Part shown: in pieces, positions 21,928 through 32,282 of the stretch
How the letters are laid out: every line of letters starts with the position of its first letter
How positions within the stretch are numbered: the first letter of the stretch is position 1
Origin: Isoetes taiwanensis
Lineage: Eukaryota; Streptophyta; Lycopodiopsida; Isoetales; Isoetaceae
Length of the DNA stretch: 64,000 bases
Assembly (NCBI GenBank): GCA_021234155.1
Contig: JAJEKV010000094.1
Span: 2,385,782-2,449,781, forward strand
Direction: 5' to 3'
Made by a program: the position numbers and the translations under genes
The notes under the pieces: generated by a model
Seen by the model: only the letters and a program-made list of their open reading frames with translations
Told to the model about the DNA's origin: nothing
Database searches by the model: none

Positions 21928-22338
21928 ATGGAGGGTGACCCGGACCCAGTTGTTGGTGTGGAGGAACCAGTTGTATCCTTGCCACAGTCTTTCATTTCAT
22001 CTGCCATAGATGCATCCCATCCCGACCCTGTTGTGTGTTCAGCTGAACCAGAGGCAGCGTTCTCCGCTCAGGAGTTTGTTAACAATGTCATCCAGGTGGG
22101 CACTGAGGCACAAAGGATTGCAGCATCACTCCGTGTGCTTAGGCGGCAGCTCAGGGCATTCTACATATCCATTGATAGTGCCATATCCGTTGTGGAGTGG
22201 GAGCACTTGGGTGTCCCAGTTTCTGAGTTGCACACATTGCGGTCTCATATGAGCCTTGCACGTGCGTTGCTTGTTCAGGAGATACGTCAATTAGATGCGG
22301 TCATAAGGCATGCGCAAAGTGGCTCGGTGATGAACTAG
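21928..22338 (+). CDS. Small acidic/helical ORF, possible last exon of the Rep gene
   Basis: The ORF follows a credible intron: a GT donor at about 21849 just after GDRTMAVG, and acceptor TACAGTTGCAG ending near 21921. It reads MEGDPDPVVGVEEPVVSLPQ, then a helical region (EAQRIAASLRVLRRQLRAFY and LARALLVQEIRQLDAVIRHA) and a TAG stop. No family was recognised. Position and splice signal suggest a C-terminal exon of the Rep transcript or an accessory protein of the element. Confidence 0.4.
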   Translation: MEGDPDPVVGVEEPVVSLPQSFISSAIDASHPDPVVCSAEPEAAFSAQEFVNNVIQVGTEAQRIAASLRVLRRQLRAFYISIDSAISVVEWEHLGVPVSELHTLRSHMSLARALLVQEIRQLDAVIRHAQSGSVMN

Positions 22339-22668
22339 TTCTCTTATGTGTTTTGGTGTTTATGTTTTGTTATTTGTATTTGAGATTGTGATCCAAGTTC
22401 ATGTGGATTTCTGTTGTAGTGCTTGCAGGAGCACGTTGCTGTTGGGGAGCTCAACTTCCTTGGCTTGGTTGAGTGTCCTTCAACATATTGTAAAGTTTGT
22501 TTTCAATTAATGCATGGTTGTGGTGGCGCTGCTTATGGGAAATGCTTTGTTAATGATTGGCACTGAACTAAAATTACTTAGAGATCGTTGTGAGGCCACT
22601 TTTGATTCATGTCTCATGGTAGCACTAACGTGTTTGATGTATTAGTGGGCATCGGCCCCTGGGCATAG

Positions 22669-22741
22669 TAGGCATCCCTTGTGTGGGATGCGTGCTATGC
22701 TTGGATGAGCATGGGAATTATGCTGGGGTTGACTCCCCAGG
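22669..22741. other. Subterminal hairpins on the right side of the HUH unit
   Basis: Two short hairpins are close together: GCATCCC pairing with GGGATGC near 22672-22691, and CTGGGG pairing with CCCCAG around TTGACT at about 22724-22741. The second resembles the GGGG-TTTGA-CCCC core of the terminal hairpins. Confidence 0.45.
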
Positions 22742-22845
22742 CTTATGGTGATTTGATTTATGTGGTAACTGCTGCTGGAATTATGTTGTTGGGATATTCA
22801 GTACTCATGAATATTGAACCATGGGATGGTTCTTGTGTTAAAGGA

Positions 22846-22947
22846 GTGAGTCAAATGGGATGGATTTGACCCCATCTTGACTTGCATTCAAAGGCCCAAA
22901 AACCGTGAGATGGAATATCATGTATAATATGCCTCGATCCAATGGTC
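22846..22947 (+). repeat. Right terminal direct repeat with hairpin
   Basis: Hairpin at 22849-22882: AGTCAA pairs with TTGACT around ATGGG...CCCCAT. The core TTTGACCCCATCTT is at 22865-22878, identical to the left repeat. The following GGAATATCATGTATAATATGCC aligns with the left GGAATAT...AATATTCC segment at the same spacing. Confidence 0.6.
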
Positions 22948-24560
22948 TAAAAAATTTGTAATACACCCCAAATGATAATACACCCCAAATTCTGAAGGAA
23001 TAGGGATGCAAAAACAAGGCATATGGATTGCCCAATGTGATGTGTGGTTGTTTTGTGACTCCAACAAACAAGATCATATAATCTTGGCTCCAAGGATGAA
23101 AGGGCCCGGTTTGCAATGGTTTGCATGATATTGGCTAGGAATTTTCTGTATTTAGTTTTGTTTTAGAATAAACCATTGGGTATTTGGGGGTGAAAATTAG
23201 GGCAAATGTGTACAGTTTGTATTCTGGTTGGATGGGCTGCGGGCAATTTTTGTGGCAATGGAGGCGTAGGCTTGGAATATAGCCCAGGGTTCATGGAGTT
23301 GCTATTCTGCTATATCTTTATCTATTTTGTCTGGAGTCGGTTAGAATTTTGTCACTATTTTGCTCTGGAGTTCCGTCCAAATGGCATGCTCCGGCACTCT
23401 CGTATGAACAGGCACCTGAACTGATCTAAGAACACCCTTTGATTTCGATGTTGTGTGTTAATCTTTAAGTTTGGCACCACCACAATTTGGTGATCGTTTT
23501 GAACTTGTGGTGTCGAATTGATGATGCCACCACACTTGTGTTTTCTGTTTTGTGTTGCTTTATTCAGGATAAACTGCTATATTTTTTGGCATTTTAATTG
23601 GAAAAGACGAATTGAAGAAATTGGATCGGATCTTGGGGATGATAAATTCCTATGTGCCTTGCAGATGAAGCTGGACCATCATGAGAGGCGGGTCTTTGGA
23701 GTATCTGGAAAGGATGCTAGGTATGATTTCAATTTTCAAGCTCGTAGCAGTAGTTGGATTCGACTCCCATGGAGCTTATTCAGGTTTTTGAGTTTGCAAT
23801 GATTATATTGGAGTTTATATGTTTTGGGTTATTGATCATAAGCAGTAGTTGTATCGTATTCGCATTGCTAAAGAGTGGTTCGCATCGCATTGTATTCGCA
23901 TCGCATTGGAGAATTCGTAAAGACCGTGGCGTTCTGCAACTTCCCTACTTGGACCGGCCAGGGAATCACGAAAGGTTGGAGTGGAGAAGATAACAGACTC
24001 AAAAAGAGCCAGATCCCGTGGAGCAGTAACTTGAAGAGTAGGGAATTTTGTTGAAGCGGCCATGGCGAGGAGCGTCGGAAAGGAACCGGAAGGTCAGATG
24101 TGATAAAGCCGGAGGGCGGAGAGCAGAAGATGAAACGAAGTGGGATGAAAAGGTTTTAGGGCGCACAAGTTGTGGCGAAGGGGCATGACGAGAATGAAAC
24201 AGGAACCATTGATTGTGCCAGGTGGCAACAGATCAGAAGGAGTCGATTGAGAGGCAAAAATTTGGCTAAGTCCCCGAGTAGTTAAGGGAGAAGCGATGAG
24301 CGGTGGAGATGAAACGTGAATGAACGATGGGATGTGACAGCGGGTCGAAGGTACAAATATTAATGACCGACGGGCGTAAAAGGAAGGACTGTCATTTAAT
24401 GCTGGCAACTTGAAGTGGGATATCAGAAAAAAAAAAGTGTCAGAAGGTACCATGGCTAGATATGCGGCGGGAGAAAAGATTCTGGATTTAGAAATGGCCT
24501 TGCATTGCAACCACATTAGCACTGTTTCGATTGGTCCACGTCGACAGAGTTCCAAACGGT
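22948..24560. other. No recognised gene
   Basis: There is one open stretch of note at about 23600-23760 (plus): RRIEEIGSDLGDDKFLCALQ, MKLDHHERRVFGVSGKDARY. It looks protein-like but I cannot place it. It may be an exon of a lost gene. From 23985 to 24560 the sequence is GC-richer and has open frames on the minus strand without recognisable similarity. It may be LTR or flank of the gypsy element to its right. Confidence 0.3.
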
Positions 24561-24565
24561 TGGGC

Positions 24566-24573
24566 TATATAAG
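24566..24573 (+). promoter_or_regulatory. TATA box candidate (TATATAAG)
   Basis: TATATAAG lies 38 bp upstream of the ATG of the small Cys-rich ORF at 24612, a plausible spacing for a very short 5'UTR. It is antisense to the adjacent gypsy element. Confidence 0.4.
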
Positions 24574-24611
24574 ACGAGCAGTGTGCGAAGCGGAGACACC
24601 AGTTCGTGAGC

Positions 24612-24851
24612 ATGGATGATGAATGTACTATGTCGACTAATTGCCAGGAATGGATTACTTGCAAAATGAACGCGATGGACCTCTGGAAATGTCGCAACCA
24701 CGGCATCCGTATGGACGGCTGGTGTGGCGGGATGGCTGAGCATCCTGACCCCAAGACTAATCCCATCGAAGTGGTAGTTCATCTGTGCTGGGATCCTGAG
24801 CACTGCCTCTACCATGTGCTCCGCATCACCTCTGCTCCAAACCCGGAGTAG
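24612..24851 (+). CDS. Small Cys/His-rich protein, antisense at the 3' end of a gypsy element
   Basis: A 79-residue ORF starts MDDECTMSTNCQEWITCKMN and continues MDLWKCRNHGIRMDGWCGGM, then HLCWDPEHC. Eight cysteines and several histidines in CxxxxxxC, KCRNH, WC and C-x4-HC spacing suggest a small zinc-binding fold. It lies just beyond the integrase stop of the minus-strand Ty3/gypsy element, on the opposite strand, with its own TATA box. Antisense accessory genes near the 3' end are known in Tat-lineage elements such as maize Grande. Whether this is one is inference. No family was recognised. Confidence 0.35.
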   Translation: MDDECTMSTNCQEWITCKMNAMDLWKCRNHGIRMDGWCGGMAEHPDPKTNPIEVVVHLCWDPEHCLYHVLRITSAPNPE

Positions 24852-24961
24852 GGGTTCTTTTAACTTAGGATTTTGTAAATAGGGCGCAGCCCATAGCGGA
24901 TATATATGGGCAAGGCCCAACTTTTATTTTTCTCCCCGAATATAATATACATATGCTTCTA

Positions 24962-26094
24962 GTCACTGTCTTCTGAGTTTGAATGTTCTTGTTGATCGTG
25001 TGAATGAACTGTTGTATGCTCTGTATGAAATTGTTTGAGGCGAAAACCATTTACCAGGGTAGGTAATGGAGTGCCATCTAACTCGGCCAGCTTGAAAACG
25101 CTGGGTTGCACCACTTGAATAATTTGATAAGGACCAAGCCACCAGAACTTTAATTTGCCTGGAAACTTTTTGTAACAAGAATCATAAAGCAAAATCAAAT
25201 CACCTTCTTTAAAAGTTTTGGCTTTCAAATGTTTGTCATGCAAGGATTTCCGCAACTGTTGGCCATGAAGAACACGAATATAAGCATCTCTTCGAAGTTC
25301 ATCCAGCTGTTCAAGTTGATAAACCCGTTCTTTAAGAGCTGCAGGTGGATTTTGTGCGGTAGCAATTTGGAAACGGAGAGTCGGAAGAACGTATTCAAAG
25401 GGCATCAAAGCTTCTTGACCATAAACCAACTTGAAAGGAGTGTGGCACGTAGCAATTTTGAAACATGTGTTGTAAGCCCAAAGAACAGTAGGTAACTTTT
25501 CTTGCCAATCCGTGCGAGAGGCATCACAGATTTTCTTCAAAATAGCGATTAGAGTTTTGTTGGTGCTTTCGGCCAGACCATTCCCTTGAGGATAGTAAGG
25601 TGTGCTTTTTCTGTGATGGATATGCAAATAATCCGTCAGCTCCTTGATGGTTCCGTGGGACAGCCAAAATGCGTGATGATGTGTGTGTAAAGAACCTTGG
25701 CTGTGCTGGCTGCAGTGTTGTCTGGTAGGGCACAGGCCTCCACCCATTTTGTAGCATAATCAGTGATGACCAGAATGTAGCGGGCATAGGTGTGCCGCGC
25801 AGGTGGATCCATGGGCCCCACAAAGTCCATGCCCCATTTGCTGAAGGGGAGCGGTGTGGCGACCGGCATCAACGGGAGAGCATCATGGGCCGTGGGCCGA
25901 CCCACACGCTGACAGACATCACACGTGTAGGCGTGAGCGTGGGCATCCTTGAAGAGCGTGGGCCAGAAGTAGCCTGCCAGAAGAATTTTGCGTGCCGTGG
26001 TGTCACCATGAAAATGACGACCACCAAGCCCCTCATGGGCTTGTCGAACGATATCGGGCACTTCATGAGGAAGAACACAGCGTCGAAGGACCAT
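24962..26094 (-). pseudogene. Gypsy integrase (frameshifted)
   Basis: The HHCC zinc domain (HEGLGGRHFHGD ... CDVCQRVGR) is followed by the catalytic core. The first Asp is in MDFVGPMD, the second in VITDYATKWVEA, and the catalytic Glu in YPQGNGLAESTNKTL. The core is split between two frames at about 25680. The C-terminal DNA-binding part ends IQVVQPSVFKLAELDG and VNGFRLKQFHTE, then Ser/Asp-rich residues and a stop. It integrates element cDNA. The frameshift makes this copy inactive. Confidence 0.8.
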
Positions 26095-26157
26095 ATCCTC
26101 GCCGCGTTTGTACAGATGGCCCGCGACTATGGTGTAGTCACAGACCTCACGGAGAAA

Positions 26158-27506
26158 CTAACGGCGACGTGAGTGAAGCTTTTCTGGAGAGAGCGTCGGA
26201 TCTTTTGAGGGAAGAGCACCAGTGAGAAGATACTGCTGAAAGTTATGAAACCAATGGGGCGTGGCCGTGACTAAGAACAGCTGTGCGTCAGGAAAGGCAT
26301 CTGAAACACCCGTGGAGGGATCATCTGTGTGGATGCGTGAGAGATAATCTGGCACAACATGAGATTTTCCAGCTTTATGAATAATTTCAAAAGGAGCGAA
26401 TTCTTGCAGAAGAAGGACCCAACGAGCAATGCGGCCCATGGGCGTGGCCTTGTTGATCAAATAAAGAAGAGCCTGATGATCAACAAAGAACTTGATCTGG
26501 CTTCCCAACAAATAATGACGGAAGCGTTGGACACAAAAAACTAAGCCCAAGGCTTCCCTTTCTGTGGCAGAATAGTTGCGCTCAACAGGATTGAGTTTTC
26601 TGCTGGCATAACGGTTGGTTTATCAGTGTGCTCATCATATGCTTGAGAGAGAACAGCGCCAATAGCAAACGCGGAGACATCAACATGGACATGAAAAGGC
26701 TTGTCCCATTGAGGAGGAACAAGCACAGGGGCCTGAGTAAGTAAGAGCTTCAACTGTTGGAAAGCAGCTTCCGCATGAGAATTCCAAGCCCAAGTGGATT
26801 CATCACCCGTGAGTTTATGAATGGGATCAGCAATAGCTGCAAGTCCAGGAATGAAGGTGGAATAGTAATTTACCTTATCCAGGAAGGAACGTGTCTCTTT
26901 GATATTAGAAGGTGCTTGAGCCTTAAGCACACAACTGATTTTAGCAGGATCCGTGGTGATACCTTCTTTACTAACCACATGACCCAACAGAACACCTGAG
27001 ATGACGCAAAAGGTGCATTTCTCAGGATTGAGACTAATGCCAGACTCATCACATTTCTGAAAGACAAGTTCTAATTTGTCCAGGTGATCATCCATGGAAT
27101 TGTAGGCTGAAAAGTCATCTTGAAAGATCTGGAGAAAGGGTTACTCCTTCATATAATCGTGAAAAACCGAGAGCATGATGCGTTGAAACGTGGATGGTGA
27201 GTTGGATAAACCAAAAGGAACCACCTTGTAGGCAAAAGTGCCCCACGGGGTGATAAAGGTAGTCTTGAGTTGATCTGCCTCTTTGATTGAAATTTGATTG
27301 TAGCCTGAAAAACCATCCATGAAGGAGTACATTTCATGACCAGCAACCTCTTCCAGAACCTGGTCTGTGAAGGGAAGCGGGAAGTGATCACGCTCCGTGG
27401 CCTGATTGAGTTTGCGATAGTCCATGCAAACACGGATCTTACCGTTGTGTTTGAGAGCAATGACGATGGGGCTCACCCATTCAGAATGTTTGACCTCATA
27501 AATCAA
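26158..27506 (-). pseudogene. Gypsy reverse transcriptase and RNase H (broken)
   Basis: RT fingers/palm: VCMDYRKLNQATERDHFPLP, FMDGFSGYNQISIKEADQ, FGLSNSPSTFQRIM. The catalytic box reads FQDD rather than the usual Y/F-(M/L/V)-DD, and a stop (MKE then TAA/TAG-type) precedes it near 27141. RNase H follows with HVDVSAFAIGAVLSQ, and after a frameshift FVDHQALLYLINK. At least two frameshifts and one stop are present. Confidence 0.8.
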
Positions 27507-27581
27507 GTCTGCGGCTAAGAGTTTGTCAATTTCGGCTTTGACACGGTCACGGTAATTGGGATTGAGCCGGTACTGTCGTTG

Positions 27582-28969
27582 CTAGACAGGACGTGCATCT
27601 GGTTTGGTAGGAATGGTGAGTTCCCCCAAGTCTGTGTTGATACCTCGAAGATCTTTATAGCTCCAGGCAAAAATATGTTTGAATTTTTTGAACAGCGTGA
27701 CGGCGCGTGCGCGATAGTTGGACGGAAGATTGGCAGCGAGGCGGACGGACTGATTGTTACCAACGTTCACAATCTCCACCTCAGGAGTCTGAATGTGTGA
27801 ACAACTTCCGTGTCTTGGACAACATGAGCAGGAGGTTGAAACATGACGGGAGGAGCTGCATTTTGTGTCGTGAAGAAAAGCGGTTGCTGAGCATCATCAA
27901 GCAGTGGTTGCTTCATGACGGCATGTACGCCCATCGTTTCGGGAGGAAGTTCTGTGGCGGAAAAATGGTCAAGACGTTGAATTCTATTGCAAGGAGCCAG
28001 GTAAGGATCGAGCAGCGCAGCCACAGCCTGGTCCTAATCCAAAGTCTTCTCACCCCAAGGATCAGCATATTCAGGGTAGGATGAAAGAGGCAGACTCGTA
28101 GGTGGAGCCTGAACATGATAGATGTTTTGGGCTTCTTCAGAATCAGTGTCGGTGAGAGACGGTTCGGCATGTTCAACAGAGATGATCTTGCCTGTTTCCA
28201 AATCCATGGTGGCATTGAGATGACCATCTGTAATGACGAGCTGGTCCGTGGCCCAGTAATGAATACTTTTTGCCTGACGGAGAAAAGGTCTGCCGACCAA
28301 CATTTCATAATCACCGGGATCTTCGCCGGCTTTCCAAACACCAAATTCCAGAGGGAATCTGAGTTCGCCTATATTGATGTGAAGAAGGGGTGTGACGCCT
28401 TGAGGACGCGTGATATGACCATTGGCCAACTTGATGTCATAAGGGGCACGGTAAAGTTGTGTGATGCCCAATTGCTTTCTAAGCTTATCAGTAATGAGAT
28501 TGACAGCACTTCCGCCATCGATTTGTACATGATTGACTTGGTGATTGCCCACCGTGGCATGCACCGTGGGTGTTGAGGTAGCCACAGCCCCAACCAGAAC
28601 AGTGGGAAGGGGTAGCTGGTCCTTGAGAGCAGGATAGAGTTTCAAAATGGTGGCTAGACTTAACGGAATCTTGATTTTTGCAAGTTCTTCCCGGAGTTCC
28701 AAGGGAACATGAGAAAACGGATCTGCAGGATCCAAGAGAGCAGGAGTAGGAGGTAACGAAGCAGCAACTTCTTTGAGAAGCTCCACCTCTGCAGCAATGT
28801 TACAATATTGCTGAGAGCCTGAGTGTTGAGATGACGGAGTGGTCTCTTGACGCTGCTGAGCGCGTGTTGTTGCGTGTACATTGGCAAGCGTGCGCCCTTC
28901 AGCAGCTTGCATAAGGTTGAGAATGCTATGTCGGACCTTTGGCATGACATGGGGCATAAGAGTATCCAA
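27582..28969 (-). pseudogene. Gypsy aspartic protease region
   Basis: The frame 28969-28034 contains HVQIDGGSAVNLITDKLRK. The catalytic D-S/T-G is present as D-G-G, which probably lacks activity. It is followed by VGRPFLRQAKSIHYWAT. Downstream, 27779-27582 continues as the linker into RT (LTIPTKPDARPV). The region is entered from gag by a frame change near 28985. Confidence 0.65.
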
Positions 28970-28989
28970 AGCTGGAGAAAAATGGACCT

Positions 28990-30889
28990 TTTGTTGTCTT
29001 CATGAGGGATCGTGTCGACTGCAAAAGCGGGTTGTGTGTCATGAGGAATGATGGTCAAGGGGCGTGAAGCCCTGGTCTGGCGTGAGACCAAACCAACCCA
29101 ATTGGACTGTTGAACCGGAGGATTTAGAGCGTGGTAAATTTCTTCCTGCGCCTGTTGATCCATAGGAGGAGTGGACGAAGGAGCTGGCTGATATCGTTGT
29201 TGTTGAGGTACACGTGGGGGTTTCCGCAGAACAGGACGAGGGCCTTGTTTGCCATTTGCTATCCAGAGTTGATATGCCGTGAGGCAGACGGAAGTGGGTT
29301 GATTCGTGCCTGGAAGTTGGACTTGAACCCGAGGAAGTTGAGGGCACGCCGTGGTGGTGTGACCCCATTCCAGACAATGATAACACTGAGCTTTGGAAGG
29401 ATCAAAAGGGGGGAAATTGCTTTGTCCCCATGGTGGCTGAGATTGCTGAGATTGTGGATACTGTTGAAGTGGTTGAGCTTGAAATTGCTGAGGTTGGTAT
29501 GACGTTTTTTGCTGAGGCGTGGTCTGGACCTGAAAAACTATTTTTTGTCGGAAAGGTGTAGGATGAGTACGAGTACATTCTTTCGTGGCATGATTGCACA
29601 TGTTGCAGCGTTTACAATGAGGAGGACCATTTGAGGAATTGCACTCATTGGCCAAATGGCCTTGATATTTGCAGATGTGGCACCAAATTTGACTGCATTG
29701 AGGATTAGAGTGTTGAGGCGGAACTGCAGTCTGAGGAACCATGATAGGAGGGATGAAGGGTAGCTCTTTGAGGGCCACGCCTCGGGAGGAAACATTAACT
29801 GAATGATTGACGAGTTCGATGGCCTGCTCCAAAGTCTTGGGGCGCAGGTATTCAGTCATGAGACGAATAGCCGGAGGAAGTCCCTGTAGAAACCAGACGA
29901 TGATCTGGCTTTGCATGGGGTACTCTTGAAGTTTGCTGAGGAGGAGGTGAAGACGATCCGCAAAATCACGGGCTGACTCCGTGGGCTCTTGCTGAAGATC
30001 ATTGAGTTGTTTGAGAAGAAGTTGATCATCATCGGTGGTGCCATAATGAGAAAGGAAAGCAGTCTTCATTTCTGTCCAGTTTTGTTTCCAATGGCTTTTG
30101 TTTGCCATGAGCCATTGATGAGGGGATCCTCGCAGCGTGGTGGAAAAGATGTGGAACTTCAGTTGAGGTTGAGCGTGACCATTTAGGACAGCCAGAGCCT
30201 CAAATTCTTCCATGTGGGCTTGAGCACTTTGATCCAATGGTTTGCCTTTAGTACTGCCAAAAGTGGGATAGGTCAGTTTGAGAGTCTGAAAAGAAGATTG
30301 TGACGGACCTTGCGCATAGAGCGGCTGAGTAGGAGGAGGTACATAATGAGGTGGAACAGCCATAGTCTCTGTATGGTGTGGTAGAGGTACAGAAAAACCT
30401 TGAGAGTCTGGAAAAGGAGCATCCTGTGGGGAAGGACCTTGAGAGCCTTGTTCGTGAGGTTTGAGATCAGTGAGTGGAAGAGTATGTTGAAAAGAAGGGG
30501 ATTGGGGATATGTCTGAACCTGGGGAGGGCCAAAAGAGACATGGGGATACTCCAGGGGGAGATGATGGTTGTGAAGGCAGAGGAGTATGGCCAGAGGAGA
30601 TATGAATGTAGGCGCTCTCGGGAGTGTGGAAATAAGTGGGAGGGGGCTGAACAGGTGTATGATGAGGTGACTGAGGTTGTGAACAATGTTTACATGCTGG
30701 AGGAGAACCAGGACGAGAGTGAACACGAGGAGTAGGTGGCGCCGACTGAGCCCGTGAGCGAATATGGCCTCCCTCAATATCATAACCAGTGTCATACATA
30801 TCTCAAGCAACTTCGCGACGTTGATGGCGCTCCAAACGAGACGCCGTCTGGCAAAGGAGTTCCTCTGGAGTGAAAGCATGAGCAGACAT
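28990..30889 (-). pseudogene. Gypsy Gag with zinc knuckles
   Basis: The start is probably ATG at 30889 (MSAHAFTPEELLCQTASRLE), interrupted after about 28 codons by a TGA and later by a frame change near 30500. The retrotransposon Gag domain is clear: LKFHIFSTTLRGSPHQWLMA, LLLKQLNDLQQEPTESARDF, and PKTLEQAIELVNHS. Cys/His knuckles follow: CHICKYQGHLANEC, a CKRC...HATKEC segment and CYHCLEWGHTTTAC. The long Pro/Ser/His-rich N-terminus is typical of this kind of Gag. It packages element RNA. Confidence 0.75.
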
Positions 30890-31849
30890 TGTAAAAGAAA
30901 GAAGGAAAAAGGAAATCAGACCCGGCAGCGGCGACAGTGTTTGGGGTCTGGGTTCGGGAACTCCTGCAAGACAGCCCTCTATGAGGACCCTTGGATCAAA
31001 CAGGAGAATCCGGTAGCTGTGTCACGCGGGATTTGCAAAAGAAACAAAGGAAAAGGAAAAAAGAGAGAACAAGGAAAACAATGATAACACAATGATGAGA
31101 ACAAAACTCTTTGATATCAATGATGATACATGAGCTCTCGCAATAGAGAGAAACAGAATGGAGACAAGACCAAAAACTCATCTAGCCCATGAATGCTAGC
31201 TCTACTCATATATATAGTACAATGGACTTTGGCCCAATATAAATACTCTGTCAGATCTCGGTGCCGACTCCTGGAAGGAGGCCTGATTTGCAGGAATGTT
31301 GACGGTGCCTCTTGAGGTGCCTGAAATTACGCTGATACTGACGGCCCGTCACTTGTCTGTTCTCTGCCTCTGCTTTGGCGTGGGCGTGGCCTTCTGCATG
31401 GCCTTCTGCTGGGCTTTTGACGACTGACATGTACCTGCCTTTGGATCCTTGTTCTTGACCTGGTCCGTGGTGTGCATGAATAGTCATGTACCAGGACGTA
31501 CAAGACTAACAGATTGGTATTGGGGTGGTCAGCTAGTTTCGTGGGAGTTCTTTCGAGCTCGCTTTCGCCTGAGGGGCAGTGACTGGGCTATCTGGGAACA
31601 AGTGGCGGGGAGTATTCCGCTACATATACCTATAGTCCCTAAGGATGACGTGGTGGTGCATGTTTGGAAGGTTCATCCGGATGTTGTGTCTTCTTGTTTT
31701 GTGCGGTCTTGTTACCGGGTGCTGGCTATTCATGACACACTGCCCCCTTCAGGCAAGTGGTCTCTGCAGCTTCCGGGTTCTCGATGGCGCTCGGTTTGGA
31801 CGTGGACATGGAGCTCACTTCCCCCACCGAAGGTTAGTGTCACATTTAA

Positions 31850-31917
31850 GGGTCTAGACGGGACTCGAACCCACTACCTCTGGAGTGGTAGCCGTGCAGC
31901 CTAACCGAAAAGGCCAC
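31850..31917 (-). other. tRNA-like sequence 1 inside the solo LTR
   Basis: On the minus strand: an anticodon-arm-like stem CTACC/GGTAG, then GGGTTCGAGTCCCG, a perfect pol III B box in a T-arm (GGG/CCC). The A-box half (CGGTTAGGCTGCACGG) is degenerate. The acceptor stem does not pair well, so it is not a functional tRNA gene but a tRNA-derived segment. Confidence 0.55.
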
Positions 31918-32070
31918 GATGATTTGGACGAAACCAAATCACACGCTCCAGACCTGATAGTTAATCATCACACTGTGGTGTGACGACCATACGGATATTC
32001 GTATCATACGAACATTATACTCCTATGTACAAAAGATGGTCGTCACACGGATGCAAAAGGGTAGTTGCAC

Positions 32071-32137
32071 AAGACAGGGTTTGAACTCGCAACCTTCCAG
32101 TTGCGAGTCACACACCCTTGCCAAGTGCGCTACCAAT
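32071..32137 (-). other. tRNA-like sequence 2 inside the solo LTR
   Basis: On the minus strand TTGGTAGCGCACTTGG resembles an A box/D arm, and GAGTTCAAACCC resembles a B box/T loop, about 55 bp apart. Between them CTCGCAAC pairs with GTTGCGAG. A cloverleaf with proper acceptor stem is not evident. Confidence 0.5.
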
Positions 32138-32188
32138 ATTTGTTAAAGACATTTCTTCACGTCTTCCTCATATGTGGGACTATCTCCA

Positions 32189-32211
32189 GAAGGTTCTAGA
32201 ATGTTCTAGAA
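32189..32211 (+). promoter_or_regulatory. Five-unit perfect heat-shock element
   Basis: Alternating GAA, TTC, GAA, TTC, GAA blocks start at 32189, 32194, 32199, 32204 and 32209, each separated by exactly 2 bp. This is the full consensus binding array for trimeric heat-shock factor. It lies about 72 bp upstream of the TATA box at 32283 in the LTR U3. Confidence 0.8.
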
Positions 32212-32282
32212 CCTAAATGCATGCGCGACACTTGGCGCGATCTCATCCATTGGAGTGGCGCGATCCTGACCGTTGGTCTAGA

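Larger units (their letters stand above)
16628..22947. mobile_element. Replitron-like HUH element with divergent PIF1 helicase (candidate)
   Basis: A PIF1 helicase (minus, 17821-19686) and an HUH/Y1 Rep ORF (plus, 20821-21690) diverge from a 1.1 kb spacer. They are enclosed by diverged direct repeats of about 100 bp at 16628-16727 and 22846-22947. Both repeats contain the same core TTTGACCCCATCTT, placed in a hairpin whose outer stems differ but still pair, followed by GGAATAT...AATAT and a shared TATGGCC/AATGGTC end. Published Replitrons encode a single-tyrosine Rep and have direct repeats at or near their ends. A linked PIF1 is not something I know for them. Unit boundaries are inferred. 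Confidence 0.5.
24900..31120 (-). mobile_element. Ty3/gypsy retrotransposon, no chromodomain (Tat/Athila-like), decayed
   Basis: Gag, protease, RT, RNase H and integrase follow in the gypsy order on the minus strand, with several frameshifts. The integrase ends in VNGFRLKQF without a chromodomain, which points to the non-chromovirus branch. A tRNA-type primer site survives as a degenerate TTGATATCAAAG at 31109-31120 (minus), so the 5' LTR edge is probably at 31121. A purine tract (minus) at 24920-24937 may be the PPT. I could not find two matching LTRs, so the outer limits are uncertain. Confidence 0.75.

Noticed and set aside
24900-31120. Matching LTR pair for the first gypsy element
   Set aside because: I compared the sequence after the integrase stop with that beyond the primer site. 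Only short TATA-like and TGGGCC similarities were found, not a terminal repeat.
31850-32137. Functional tRNA genes
   Set aside because: B boxes are good, but acceptor stems do not pair and A boxes are weak. Both lie inside an LTR.
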